Shown piece by piece: positions 20,702 through 30,856 of a DNA stretch of 64,000 nucleotides. Within the stretch, counting starts at the first letter, position 1, and every line of letters begins with the position of its first letter. Origin of the DNA: Campanula takesimana. Lineage: Eukaryota; Streptophyta; Magnoliopsida; Asterales; Campanulaceae. The DNA is taken from contig JAOWBW010000145.1 in the NCBI GenBank assembly GCA_026119855.1, positions 868,001 to 932,000 on the forward strand. The letters run 5' to 3'. The position numbers and the translations under genes were made by a program. The notes below the pieces were generated by a model, which did not search any database, had not been told where the DNA came from, and saw only the letters and a list, made by a program, of their open reading frames with translations.

Positions 20702-21477
20702 AGGATGCCGAGGTCGTAGCTTGCCTTAAACTTTTTGTTGAATTTGTTGTTTGTTGTTTGGACTTGTAGGGCCGATTTGGCTGTTGATACAATTTACTTT
20801 CTGTTGCTCGTCTTTAGAATTTAAATGCCTTGTTATTTGGGAGGCATAAAACCCTTTGTATTTCTATCCTCGTTTTGAGGTGTTTGGATGGACTTTTACC
20901 CTGGTTTAGGTGTTTGTCTTTGCTTGTACTTAACTGTTATGTAGCCAAGTATCTGTCTAATCTCATCATAGAGACGTCTTTTATTAGGCGGTCATAGTAA
21001 TGCCAAGTCTCGGGGGTCGTTTCCCGTTACAGGCCGTGATAAGTGTCATGTGGTCAGTTTAAATCTGAGCGGACTAGTTGTCAAAACTAGGCTCAAATTT
21101 TCTATGGAGTCAGATGTTTTAATCTTAACTCAAGATGGGGACCAAGCATGTCAAGTATGCTTTAGCCAAGATAGTTATAGGAACTAGGCTTTTATTTGAG
21201 TTTGCAAGTTTACCTTGGCTCAAATGTTCAGGCAGTCAGGCGTTTATTGCTCCAAACTTTGAATTGCAGTCTAGGCATTTTCATGTAATGCTTAGGCCGA
21301 GATCTAGTTTAATGTACTAGGAATGTATACTCAATGATTCAAAAGAAAGAATTTTTATTGATAAAATAAAACTAGAAGTATTTAAAAACTAGAAAAAACT
21401 AAAGACCAAAAAATGCTCTGTAAAGAAAAAGATCTAATTGTAAAAACTAGTAAAAAGATAGGTGGGGTGCCAAGTTG
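20702..21477. other. TAT element sequence between antisense gene and pol end
   Basis: T-rich on the plus strand, with TTGTTGTTTGTTGTTTGG just after the antisense stop, fitting a 3' untranslated region on that strand. No further gene is seen. Confidence 0.4.
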
Positions 21478-22798
21478 TTACTGATAGAATTTCCTCAAAT
21501 GTTCTGAATGCCATGGGTGCTTTAGCTCTTTTCCTTTCGGAGTTTTAAGCATGTAGGTCCCTTCCCGGATAACATAGTAACGATGTAAGGGCCTTCCTAA
21601 TTCGGAGAGAGCTTGTTCTGCTGAGCCTTTCTATGTGTTGACTCGATCTTTCTGAGTACCCAATCACCAACTTCAAAAACTATTTTCTTCACCTTACTGT
21701 CATAATAGGCCTTGGTCTTCTGTTTGTAATTGATCATTCTGAGTTGATCCGCTAGCCTTTTTTCATCAACTAGGTGTAAGTCCAACAGACGGTTGTATTC
21801 GTTGAGGACCTCGTCATAGTTGGTCACCCTAAAGTTAAGGAGTTCCATCTCTTATAGGGCCATGGCTTCTAATCCATAGGTTAAAGCAAAGGGTATCTCC
21901 CCAGTCGGCCCCCGAGTGGTTGTACGAACTGCCCATAGATCGAGGGGAGGTCGTCCAGCCACTTTCCTTCACTTCCTTCTAGGTTTTTGGTGAGAGCTGT
22001 CAGGATGAGTTTGTTGGCTGCCTCTGGTTGTCCGTTGCCTTGTGGATGGCTAACCGATGACTTTTTGTGCCTTACTCCCAACCTGTTAAGTTCCTCATTG
22101 AAGGCATCGGAGAATTGAAGCCTGTTGTTCATCGCGGTGGTATCTGGAACGCCAAACCGACACCATATGTAATCGTGAATAAAATTAATGGCATTCTCCT
22201 CTGTAATTTTCACCAAAGCTCTGGCATCAACCCATTTAGTGAAGTAATCAACCACCACGATTACGAACTTGTTACTTCCTTTGGCTAGGGTAAATGGTCT
22301 AGTTATGTCGACTCCCCACATGTCGAAAGGCCATGTCGGTATGATGAGGCTTTGCTCGACTGGCGGTACCTTAGGGAGATCTGCAAAGCGTTGGCACTTG
22401 TCGCATTTTCTTACGTAGGCTTGGGCGTCTTCTCTTAGGTTTGGCCAATAGTATCCGAGAGTGATGACCTTGTCGGCTAACGTTCTGGCCCCCAGGTGTC
22501 CTCCACAAACTCCATTGTGCACTTCGGCCAAGCGTTGGCACTTGTCGCATTTTCTTACGTAGGCTTGGGCATCTTCTCTTACATTTGGCCAATAGTATCT
22601 AAGAGTGATGACCTTGTTGGCTAACGTTCTGGCCCCCGGGTGTCCTCCACAAACTCCATTGTGCACTTCGGCCAGTAGGCTTTCGATGTCTTTGAGGGAA
22701 ACACATCTGAGTAGGGGCTTGGTAAAAGACCTTCTATAAAGAATTCCATTCCAAACTGTGAATCTAGCTATCTTTTTCTTGATCATCTTTGCTACCAA
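21478..22798 (-). pseudogene. TAT element integrase (duplicated zinc-binding module)
   Basis: The minus-strand frame has an N-terminal HHCC zinc module present twice in tandem: each copy has HNGVCGGH...YYWPN...CDKCQR, from a 144-bp direct duplication (22387-22530, 22531-22674). The core has the first catalytic Asp in MWGVDITRP. The usual DNG of the second catalytic Asp reads MNN (Asn), and the Glu block reads HPQGNGQPEAANKL. The C-terminal region (YDSKVKKIVFEVGDWVLRK) continues after a frame break to KHPWHSEHLRKFYQ and a stop at 21478. A stop also replaces the Trp of the following PN-EGPY block. The protein would insert cDNA into the genome; loss of the catalytic Asp and the stops make it inactive. 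Confidence 0.85.
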
Positions 22799-22806
22799 CT
22801 CATCTT

Positions 22807-23391
22807 CTAGTAGCTTTCCATCCTTAATGTAGTCTTTGTAATCGTCAATCCAAGTCCTTCCTCGTCATTGCCCGCTAGGATTTCTATCCTTTCGTAAGCT
22901 GGTTGGTCGACATAAATGACTAAGGGATTTATTTCCTCGGCAGTCGCCATCTTGGACAACAGATCGGCCTCCTGATTGTGTTCTCGTCCTACCAGCCTTA
23001 TTTCCCAAAACTCTAGGTCTTTGGTTATGTTAAGGACGAGGTCTTTGTACTTAGTCATCATGTGGTTCTCAGTGTTTTATTCCCCTGTTACTTGGTTTAC
23101 TATCAGTTGGGAATCACTGTAAGCCGCTAATTTGGTAGCACCAAGGAACTTTGCTTTTTCTATGCCCAAGATCAAGTCCTCATACTTGGCCTGGTTATTT
23201 GATGAGGGGAATTTGAATTTGATGAAGTTACGTGCAACATGTTCACCGCCTGGACTTGTCAAGTACACTCCTGCTCCACTTATCCCTTGTCTAGTTGACC
23301 TGTCAGTGTATAAGATCCAGCAGTCTGTTGGTAACTCACTGAGTGGTTCTCTGTCTATGGGGAACTTCCTTTTTTCGAGTTGCCAGCACAT
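22807..23391 (-). pseudogene. second (archaeal-type) RNase H of the TAT element
   Basis: Residues WILYTDRSTRQGISGAGVYL open an RNase H fold. They are followed by NNQAKYEDLILGIE (catalytic Glu), AAYSDSQLIVNQVTGE (Asp) and HNQEADLLSKMA (final Asp), the four acidic positions of RNase H. One stop separates GE from NTENHMMTKYKDLVLNI near 23073. It lies between the Ty3-type RNase H and integrase, the position of the extra RNase H acquired by TAT-lineage elements. The canonical TDGSS reads TDRST here. Confidence 0.8.
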
Positions 23392-24067
23392 GTTCGCTTG
23401 AGAAGGCAGTCTCGACCAGAAAATCTGCTACAAGTTGCGCGAGCAAGGTCTTTCTCGGCTTGTAAGTGATGTCGAACTCAGTTAGCTCAATGGACCAATT
23501 GAGTAATCGGCCAGAACTATCCATCTTGTGAAGTATCTTATTAAGGGGCGCATCGGTGTAGACCGTGATGGGGTGAGCGGAGAAGTAGGCACGTAACTTT
23601 CTTGCTGCTATTACCAAGGCTAAAGCTATCTTCTCAGCATTGAAGTATATAGTCTCGACATCTGACAGTGCCTTGCTCACATAATATATCGGCTTCTGAG
23701 CCCCATTTTCCTCTCGTACTAGGACTGCTGCTATGGCATGATATATGGCTGCGAGAAATACATGAAGCATCTCCCCCATGATAGGGCTGCTGAGTAGGGG
23801 TGGAGACCCCAAGTATTTCTTCAATTCTTGGAACGAGGCCGAGCACTCGGGTGTCCAAGCTAAGTTCTTTGCACCTTTCAAGACATTAAAAAAGGGTAAG
23901 GACTTTTCTGCTGATCTAGCAATGAATCTTCTAAGGGCGGTAACTCTTCCATTCAGTCTTTGAACCTCTTTGATGCAGGTCGGATCTTGCATGTCCATCA
24001 ATGCTTGGATTTTCTTCGGGTTGGCCTCAATGCCCCTCTGTGAGACCATGAAGCCCCAAATACGCAC
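23336..24067 (-). pseudogene. RT thumb/connection and Ty3-type RNase H of the TAT element
   Basis: Begins in the end of RT (GFMVSQRGIEANPKKIQA, then LNGRVTALRRFIARSAEKSLPFF). It continues as the Ty3 RNase H: LHVFLAAIYHAIAAVLVREE, KPIYYVSKALSDVETIYFNAEK, KLRAYFSAHPITVYTD, LNWSIELTEFDITYKPRK. A frameshift near 24060 separates it from the upstream RT. It overlaps the following open frame by about 55 bp because the frame changes again near 23380. Confidence 0.8.
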
Positions 24068-25737
24068 TTACTGGGGTTGAGCTTCATGTCATTGGCTTTC
24101 AAGTTTTCTATCGTCTCCTTTAGGTCCATGGTGTGGCTTCCTAACTTGGTTTATATCACCATTTCGTCAATGTAGGCTTTCATATTCCTTCCAATATGAG
24201 ATTTAAAGACATTGTTGACCATTCTTTGGTAGGTCGCTCCGGCATTCTTTAGCCCAAAGGGAATCATTACATAGCAATAAATTCCACTGGCCGATTGGAA
24301 AGCCATCTTTTCAATGTCTTCTTCTACCATTTTAACTTGGTGATAACCCGAGTAAGCATCAAGGAAGCTAAGTGTTTGGTGTCCAGCAATGGAGTCTACC
24401 AGCTTATCAATCATTGGGAGCGGGTAACTATCTTTGGGGCATGCCTTGTTGAGATCTGTGAAGTCCACACACATCCTCCATTTTCCATTTTGTTTGACCA
24501 CCATGACTACATTGGCTAACCATTCTGGGTATGTTGCTTCCCTAATTATGCCAGCTTTCAACAGTTTTTCCACCTCTTCTTCATTGGCCTTTTCCTTGTA
24601 TCTAGAGAAGACTCTGCGTGTCTGTTTGATGGGTTTGAAAAACTTGTCCACTTCAAGTTTATGAAGGGCAATGTATTCCTTTACCCCGACCATGTCTTCT
24701 ACTTTCCACACAAACACATCCAGGTTGTCTTTAAGTAGGGAGATGATTTCTTCTCTTTCTTCTGGGGAGAGTTGCTTTCCAATCCTGATCTTCTGTTCAG
24801 GATAGTTCGGGTTGATCACGACCTCTTCAAGTTGGTCAACCATTTTAAGTTCTGGTCCATCCCTGAATTCCAAGGTCTCGATGATAATCTCCCTAACTCG
24901 CTCTTTGTTCTTTCCTTCTAGGCTCAAGTTTTCCAAGTCTAGGAGCTGATCAACCTCGGTTTGGACATGAGTAGGTTCTGTGGCCCCCGAGCTTGGGACG
25001 AGAGCGAGGGTCAAGTCACTTGGCTCGTCAGAAGCTGTATTGAGGGAAATAGAGCCAAAACCTTCAAGTCCATAGGTGACCTCGGCTTCTACCGGAGTAT
25101 CCTCGGTGTCAAAAATTACCCACTCCTTTGGAAGATCTTCAACTGCTTCAAGAATCACACCGATATTTGATGTCGACTTGGTTACCGTGGTCGTCCTGGA
25201 GAGAGTAATGTTATTTTCCGGAGTGTCAATTTCCATCTTATTTTTAGTCTTTCTGGATTTCATGACATACTCTAAGAAATCTTTGGGGGTGCCCAGTACA
25301 CATCCAATGCCTGCTGGGGTGGGAAACTTCGCCCTTTGGTGATGGAGGGAAGCAACCATGCCTAGTTTTCCTTGGTTAGAAGAGCCTAAGATAGCATGGT
25401 AGTCACTGGCTAGGTCCATGAAAATGAAGGTAATTGTTGCAGAAGCCTTGTAAGGGTAGTCTCTAACTTCGAGCAATAGGTCTACTGTCCTTTTTGCTTC
25501 TGCCTTGAGATTCGTAAAATTCTAACCTTCCATTGTAAGGAGATAGCATGCTGTCTGGTAACTCCATCTCTTTGAAGGTGCTGTAATAGAGTACATCTTT
25601 AGCGGCCCCCGAATCAATAAGGAGTCTCTCTGATTCACAGTTATCTATCCTTCCCTTGATTATTAATGGCTTCTCCCTCATTGCCTTGTTTCCGGCCAAT
25701 ACATTTGGGGGAAAACTGATCACCTCTTCTCCCTTGT
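24068..25737 (-). pseudogene. TAT element protease and reverse transcriptase
   Basis: Protease: LLIDSGAAKDVLYYSTFKEM, with DSG as the active site, then a frame change near 25470 and TITFIFMDLASDYHAILG. A long linker leads to RT: GIIREATYPEWLANVVMVVK, WRMCVDFTDLNKACPKDSYPLP, SFLDAYSGYHQV, and GIYCYVMIPFGLKNAGATYQRM. The catalytic YxDD box reads YIDE, so one metal-binding Asp is replaced by Glu, and a stop follows at about 24150 (WTKLG read as stop-TKLG). The missing Asp, the stop and the frameshifts make it non-functional. The linker is unusually Glu-rich. Confidence 0.85.
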
Positions 25738-25762
25738 GGATCCACCGGGGAATGTGCTACAC

Positions 25763-27569
25763 CTTACTCAGCTCATGAATCTGTTCTTTCAACTTAGTAT
25801 TTGAGGGGATCTCCTCTCGTATGACTCTAATCAATTTGGCTCTGGGAGGCCTATCTCCTTGTTCTTCCTCATTCCCTTCTTCCTTTGGACGCTTGTTGTC
25901 CTTTTTCATGACATATCGGTCCAGCTTGCCTTGGTCAATCCACTTCTGTATCATCTTCTTCAAAGAAAAACAATTTTTTGTGTCATGATCGTTGTCTCTA
26001 TGGTAGGCACATTACTTTCTTGTGTCTTTTGGATACTTTGGATTTTCTCTAATGGGCTTGGGAGTAGGGAGGTCCACCAGGTTGAGTATCTCTGATATCG
26101 GTTTGGTGAGGGGGTAAAGATCTCGGCTTTCTCTGTTCCTCTCGTTCTATTCTTCCCCTTATTTCCGCCTCCATTGGACCCTTGGGTTGAGTCCCCAATG
26201 GCCGGCTTATTCTCAGGATCTCTGTCTCTATCTCCGTTACCAAATTTCAATTTTCTTTTCTCCTCTGCAATAGCTGTTGCATAGGCCACATGATACAATT
26301 CAGACTTCGTTCGAGGCTCCCTTACCGATAACTCGTAAGTAAGGGCATCGGATCTTTTCCCGTTGGTAAAGAAAACTATTATTTCTCTATCGGTAAGTCG
26401 TTCTTCAATGGAATCAGCCAGGTTTCTGAATCTTTGGAAGAAATTAACGGTCGTCTCGTTTCTGCCTTGCACCATGTTAGCCAGGTCGGAGAGTCTTTTC
26501 TTTCTTGCTCCAGCGGTTGAGAAGTATTCCAAGAATTTCATTTTAATCTAGAAAAAGAGTAGATGCTTTTATTTTCTAGATCTATGAACCAAGACCTACC
26601 GGCTCCGGTTAACGTACTTGCGAAGGCTTTGCAAAGTATATCGTCTTGATTGGATACTAGAGCCATCATTCCCTCGAAAGCCTGAAGATGATCTAAGGCA
26701 TCGGAATTGCCAGATTACTTATCTAAATTGGGGAGCTTTAGTTGAGGGTTAGGTGGAGAATCCCTTATCCACTGCGCAAAGGGATGCATTGCGTCATAGT
26801 CGTTTCTGGGTCTTCTCTGCCCTTGGTTCATCTCCATGTTCTTGAGCCTCTCTTTTAGATCCATTATGGTTCGATCGTTAAGTTCTGAGCTACGATAGGA
26901 ACTCCTCGGTCTATCTCTTCCTTTTTCTCGGTTTCCCCCTACAACTCTGCTTACCTCTGGGTCGGGGAGAGGTCGCCTTGGTGGAGTGCGATGGGATGGA
27001 GCCGGCCTTGATGGAGTCCGACGTTGGTCATTTTTTCGCCGTCTTTCTCCAACAATTCTTACTTCAGGAGACTCAGCTTCTTCTTCCCTCCTTTGATTTA
27101 TCTGATTTCTTAAGTCTCCTCCTTTTCGATTAAGTGGGCCGAGTCGACCTTCAAGTCGGCTTGCCCGGTTTTCATGAGGGTCATCACGTGGACCTCGATC
27201 ACGTCGGTCGTTAACACGTGGGATTTCCCTATGATTACTCTTATCATCCTCGTGAGCCCCTCTAGTTCCAGAGGGTTGGAGGAGATGTGCCATGTAGTGT
27301 TCAGGGTCGTATTCCAGGAGGGCTCTCTGAGCATCGGTCAGTTGTTGAAGCGTTGCTAGGTTCTGCTGAAGCAACGCCCTTCGATCTAAAGGCTGTGGTT
27401 TTGAGGGACCAGCCTCGCTATTTTGAGGTTGCGTAGCCGCTCGCCTCCTTCGTCCATATATTAGAGTAACCTCTGGTGGAGGTCCTTTTGAACGAGTATG
27501 GCTGCCTCCTCCATTGGGTTGAGGCGTAGGTGGAGGGAGCCCTTGAGTTTGAGCGGCATTGTTGGCCAC
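25763..27569 (-). pseudogene. TAT element gag
   Basis: The ATG at 27569 (MANNAAQTQGLPPP) opens an Arg/Pro-rich N-terminal region with many RR/DRR patches, up to WIRDSPPNPQLKLPNLDK, where a TAA stops the frame at 26715. The same frame continues with DALDHLQAFEGMMALVSNQDD, CKAFASTLTGAGRSWF and a TGA. It then shifts to KFLEYFSTAGARKKRLSDLANMVQ and NFFQRFRNLADSIEE, the rest of the gag core. Near 25970 a zinc-binding motif CAYHRDNDHDTKNC (C-x2-H-x4-H-x4-C) is present, as in other TAT elements, followed by KKMIQKWIDQGKL. At least two stops and two frame changes disable it. Gag would form the particle and bind RNA. Confidence 0.8.
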
Positions 27570-27688
27570 GTTCTGCTGTGAGCGTTACACTTGCTGTTGA
27601 CCGTCCGCCGGTATGCCAGCCATGAGGAGATGTGATTATCCGGACGAAAAGTTCTCCGATTGAACGTTTCTCGGCAATTGAACCAAAC
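27570..27688 (-). other. 5' leader and primer-site region of the TAT element
   Basis: Only about 120 bp separate the LTR end from the gag start. On the minus strand the first bases after the LTR read GTTTGGTTCAATTGCCGAG. TGGTTCAATTGCC may be the primer-binding site, but I could not assign a tRNA. Confidence 0.4.
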
Positions 27689-28355
27689 TGATTCGTCTAA
27701 CGGTTCGGATAATCCCAACAAGAAGAACCTCCTCGTCTGGATCTACACACACGAAACAATAACACGTAAACTAGCCGGGGCTTCACCGACGAAGGCCCTC
27801 CGGCGTGAGAATAAGAATCCGTTTATGTGAGATAAAACAAAGAGAAATCAATTGACTAGAGTAAGAGCCAAGAGAATTCGTTACCAGTTTATCGTCTGAG
27901 GACCTGTTTATATAGGCGCTGGTGAATTAGTCCCGACTTTTTAAGGAAGTCACTGGTGTCCGTTTTGTTGTAGAACTTGTATATTAGGAAAGTAGAATCC
28001 TGATAAGGATTGTAGTCATTGTTGCCTTGTAGAAAAGGTCTCATTGTTAAGTAAGGATTCCCTTTGCCTTAGACTCTTAGTTGTGTTAGGAGAGCAAAGT
28101 GGTTACTAAAGAGTGGAGATAAGTCGTCTTACACTACCTAACTCGGCTCGTCACACATACCGTGCTAGGCGTGGTATGATCTCCGCATAATTTGTCTTTC
28201 TCGGCCTAGTCCAGGTTGGCCTCTTCGGCTTTGGTGATGCCGAGGTAACTTGGGTACATTGGGCCGTAAGGCATGGGCTTCTTGTGCATGGGCCTTTATT
28301 GGGTATAGGCCCAAAGTTCATGGAACATATTTACCAAGTCGGTTTATGTCGTTCA
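27689..28355 (-). repeat. TAT element 5' LTR (intact copy)
   Basis: 667 bp, TGATTCGTC...GTCGTTCA on the plus strand. It contains the uninterrupted sequence GAGGTAACTTGGGTACATTGG that is split in the other LTR. A TATATAAA box lies on the minus strand at 27907-27914 in GCGCCTATATAAACAGG, well placed to drive gag-pol. Confidence 0.85.
27907..27914 (-). promoter_or_regulatory. TATA box of TAT element 5' LTR
   Basis: TATATAAA on the minus strand, conserved at 6566-6573 in the other LTR, about 340 bp before the gag start codon. Confidence 0.55.
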
Positions 28356-28538
28356 TGAGCAAATAGTAGTGTTGATTGAATAAATTGAGTTGTGAAAAAT
28401 TGAGAGAGAGAACGAGTGGCGTTAAATGGTGAAGTTGGTTTAATATAAATATATTAAAACATTTCCATTTTCGGCAGTATCAATTATTTTGTGACGGCCT
28501 AAAAAGGAAAGAAATCCTACTTGTGGGACAGAGGGAGT
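28356..28538. mobile_element. right half of the split Stowaway MITE
   Basis: Starts with TGAGC (target duplicate of the TAT element) and ends TACTTGTGGGACAGAGGGAGT, matching in reverse the terminus at 6216. Joined, the halves make a MITE of about 285 bp. Confidence 0.75.
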
Positions 28539-28592
28539 TTATATTATTTTTGTTTAGTCAAAGACAAAAAAACACCTTAAAATTGACCTTTA

Positions 28593-29060
28593 CATAAACA
28601 CTAGAAATGTTTGGGTTAAGCTAAAATCTTGGGTAAAACGTGTTTTTCCTATTGATTAGAAAAATGTGTTTTTAAATGTGCGGTGACAATTTTGTAATAA
28701 TAAGAACTTCATGCGCGGTGCATTTTGTAAATAACTGAAACGTAGTTCACGCAGGGAATCAAGACCGTGACTATGGCAATGGCCAACAAACCTTCTGGAT
28801 ATCAACCTCAAACGATTCTAGATATCAATATAAAGCTTCTAGATATGATTTTCAAGTAAATTCGAAAAAGGTCATGACCAAGAAAACTTATGGATATCAA
28901 CCTCAAAATATTCTGGACATCAATAATAAAGCCTTTTTGATATGATTTCAAGCACATTTTAACAAATTCATGACCATAAACTTTCTAGATATCAACCTCA
29001 ATGGGTTCTGGATATCAATAATAAAGTATTAATTATTTTTTATTTTTTCCTTACCTCACA
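28593..29060 (+). repeat. shared-head repeat copy 1 with ~97-bp tandem units
   Basis: The head has AAAACGTGTTTTTCC and GTGCGGTGACAATTTTGTAAT, also found near 33300 and 37740. The body is a ~97-bp tandem repeat (units near 28789, 28883, 28978; the last partial) containing CTGGATATCAACCTCAA and a second TCTGGATATCAATA block. No coding capacity. Element class unknown. Confidence 0.55.
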
Positions 29061-29085
29061 ATAATTTTGATCGGGCAAAAATTTC

Positions 29086-29272
29086 AAATAGAATAATACT
29101 AGGGGCACAAAAAGTCACAAAAACTTGCTCACAAAATCTTAGGTGTAATGATTCTATGGGTGTTTTTAATTAGAGTGTGACGGGTACATTATCGATTTAA
29201 CTAATAAAATATCACCACCTCATTTTGTAACCAAAATTTTGTGACTTTATTTCGTGACTCTAAGCTATTTCA
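29086..29272 (+). mobile_element. short MITE, copy 1 of an inverted pair
   Basis: CTAGGGGCACAAAAAGTC...GTGACTCTAAGC. The block TTTTTAATTAGAGTGTGACGG and AATAAAATATCACCACC reappear inverted at 34402-34590. The family is not named; no target duplication was defined. Confidence 0.5.
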
Positions 29273-29430
29273 AATATCTCACTTAAAAAAACACTCCCCT
29301 CTCCTACTGAAAGAGGTTCGCCGGTCCAATCCCTCCATTATATCAAAGGCCCCATTCCTTCCCCCAACCCCCTTACCCAAATAATGTAGCCAAATCAAAT
29401 CCTCCATTCCCATCCATCAAGCTTCCAAAA

Positions 29431-30387
29431 ATGGGTACTCACCGGAAAGAAAGATCCCACCGCCACCGTTCCCACACTCTCCCATCCTCCCCCACCCACT
29501 CCTTCTCCTCCTCCTCCTCCTCTTCCTCTTCCTCCGACTTCGAATTCACAGTCTCCCTCTCCCCACGCAAATCCACTTCCAACATCTGCGCCTCCGCCGA
29601 CGAACTCTTTTACAAAGGCCAACTCCTCCCTCTCCACCTCTCCCCTCGCATCTCCATGGTCCGTACCCTCCTCCTCTCCTCTTCCTCCACCTCTTCCTCC
29701 TCCAACTGCACCGATTCCCGTCACTCATCTGATTCCCACTCCTCCTTCTCCACCGACGCCGGCTGCGATTCCTCCCGACCTTCCTCCGTCGCCGAAGCTG
29801 AACTCCTCGCCGACCTCCTCCCCAATCACCATCCCCATACCACCGCCTCATTCATCAACACCCACCACAAAAAACCACCGTCCAAGTATTTCTCTCTCTC
29901 CAGATTCTCCTCCGTATTCCGCAAGGAACCCAAATCAACCGCGACCCGAATCGTTGACCCGGATAACACAACCGGATCCTCCTCCGTCAAACGAATCAGC
30001 CTTACCGCCAAAGAAGTCATCCGCCGGTATTTCAAAAAAGCGAAGCCTCTGTACGAAAAGTTATCCCAAAAACAGGGGCAGTCAAAATTATGGTCAACGG
30101 CAAGCAAATCCGACGAGTTTGCCTTCAAATCAAATGAGACGACGAAGGATAATACCGTAATTTCACACTCCTTCTCCGGCAACTTGAGGTACCCGAGGAG
30201 GAAGAGAAGCATTGTTTCGAGCTGCCCGTCGTCCATGCGGTCATCTCCAAGTCGTTCCGGAATACCATCACGAAACGCCGTCGTTCGGGGAGCAAGTTAT
30301 AGTTCCGACACGTCATCAATGGAGGAATTACAAAACGCGATTCAGGGAGCCATCGCGCATTGCAAGAACTCAATGTCAAGCCGTTGA
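29431..30387 (+). CDS. BKI1: BRI1 kinase inhibitor 1-like / MAKR-family protein
   Basis: A 318-residue intronless frame with a good start context (CCAAAAATGGGT). Order of features: basic N-terminus (HRKERSHRHRSH); Ser-rich linker; DFEFTVSL at about 36-43; the family signature SADELFYKGQLLPLHLSPR at 55-73; a Ser-rich middle; SKYFSLSRFSSVFRKE at 151-166; LTAKEVIRRYFKKAKPLYEK at 191-210; PRRKRS at 255-260; and the C-terminal SMEELQNAIQGAIAHCKNS at 296-314. In Arabidopsis BKI1 a C-terminal peptide of this form binds the kinase domain of the brassinosteroid receptor BRI1, and basic patches hold the protein at the plasma membrane until phosphorylated. All these regions are present, so the gene looks intact. 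Related MAKR proteins share parts of this layout, so BKI1 itself against a close paralogue is not settled. It is the only clear host gene here; MITEs lie within about 160 bp upstream and 500 bp downstream. Confidence 0.85.
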   Translation: MGTHRKERSHRHRSHTLPSSPTHSFSSSSSSSSSSDFEFTVSLSPRKSTSNICASADELFYKGQLLPLHLSPRISMVRTLLLSSSSTSSSSNCTDSRHSSDSHSSFSTDAGCDSSRPSSVAEAELLADLLPNHHPHTTASFINTHHKKPPSKYFSLSRFSSVFRKEPKSTATRIVDPDNTTGSSSVKRISLTAKEVIRRYFKKAKPLYEKLSQKQGQSKLWSTASKSDEFAFKSNETTKDNTVISHSFSGNLRYPRRKRSIVSSCPSSMRSSPSRSGIPSRNAVVRGASYSSDTSSMEELQNAIQGAIAHCKNSMSSR

Positions 30388-30636
30388 TCAGTACAAGCCG
30401 TCATGCACGAGGTACAATCGACAATAGCATGATATGATCTCTTAGTGTAAGTACAACTGCTATTGTACTAGGTTTTGAGTAATCACAGTGACTTTTATTA
30501 ATATTTTGAATTTTATTTATTTTTGATTATTGTAGGTTAATTAATGTAATTGAATTTTGTGATGTTATAAACTATGGGTTACTCATTTTGGACAATTTCG
30601 CGTTGTTTTAGGTCGGCTAATCTACATTTTTAACTC
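30388..30636 (+). other. 3' flank of the BKI1-like gene
   Basis: AT-rich, with TTTATTAATATTTTGAATTTTATTT at about 30494 as shorter A/T blocks that could serve as polyadenylation signals. No further gene. Confidence 0.4.
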
Positions 30637-30856
30637 TCGTATTTTGCTTAAGCTTCGGTTTTAGCCTCTTTTGTATTTTTTAGCAGTTTTATCCCTTGTA
30701 CTTTAGATACGCACTTATTTTCCCCCCAAACCCCAAAGCACGAGGGTTAAAAATGCTAAAAAAAAAAAAATGGCTTAAATTTCAATTTCATCATTTTTAG
30801 GAAAAATGAGTGTATATATAAAGTACAAAGGTTAAAACTGCTAAAAAAAAGAGCTA

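Larger units (their letters stand above)
6321..28355 (-). mobile_element. TAT-lineage Ty3/gypsy LTR retrotransposon (host of nested elements)
   Basis: Two related LTRs bound it: the left (3') copy at 6321-15767, interrupted by another element, and the right (5') copy at 27689-28355. Between them, on the minus strand, lie gag, protease, RT, RNase H, a second RNase H and integrase, in that order. The second RNase H between the Ty3-type RNase H and integrase is the established signature of the TAT lineage (Retand, Grande and relatives). A likely 5-bp target duplication flanks it, GGAGC at 6316-6320 and TGAGC at 28356-28360 (4 of 5 match). By eye the LTRs differ at roughly 5% of positions. About 5.7 kb between pol and the 3' LTR carries plus-strand gene-like units. 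The element carries many disabling changes in gag and pol. Confidence 0.85.

Noticed and set aside
22371..22592. Minus-strand frame MAKCKRRCPSLRKKMRQ
   Set aside because: It is the duplicated integrase zinc module read in the wrong frame.
29395..29851. Gly/Arg-rich minus-strand frames over the BKI1-like gene
   Set aside because: They mirror Ser and Pro codons of the real plus-strand gene and have no domain of their own.
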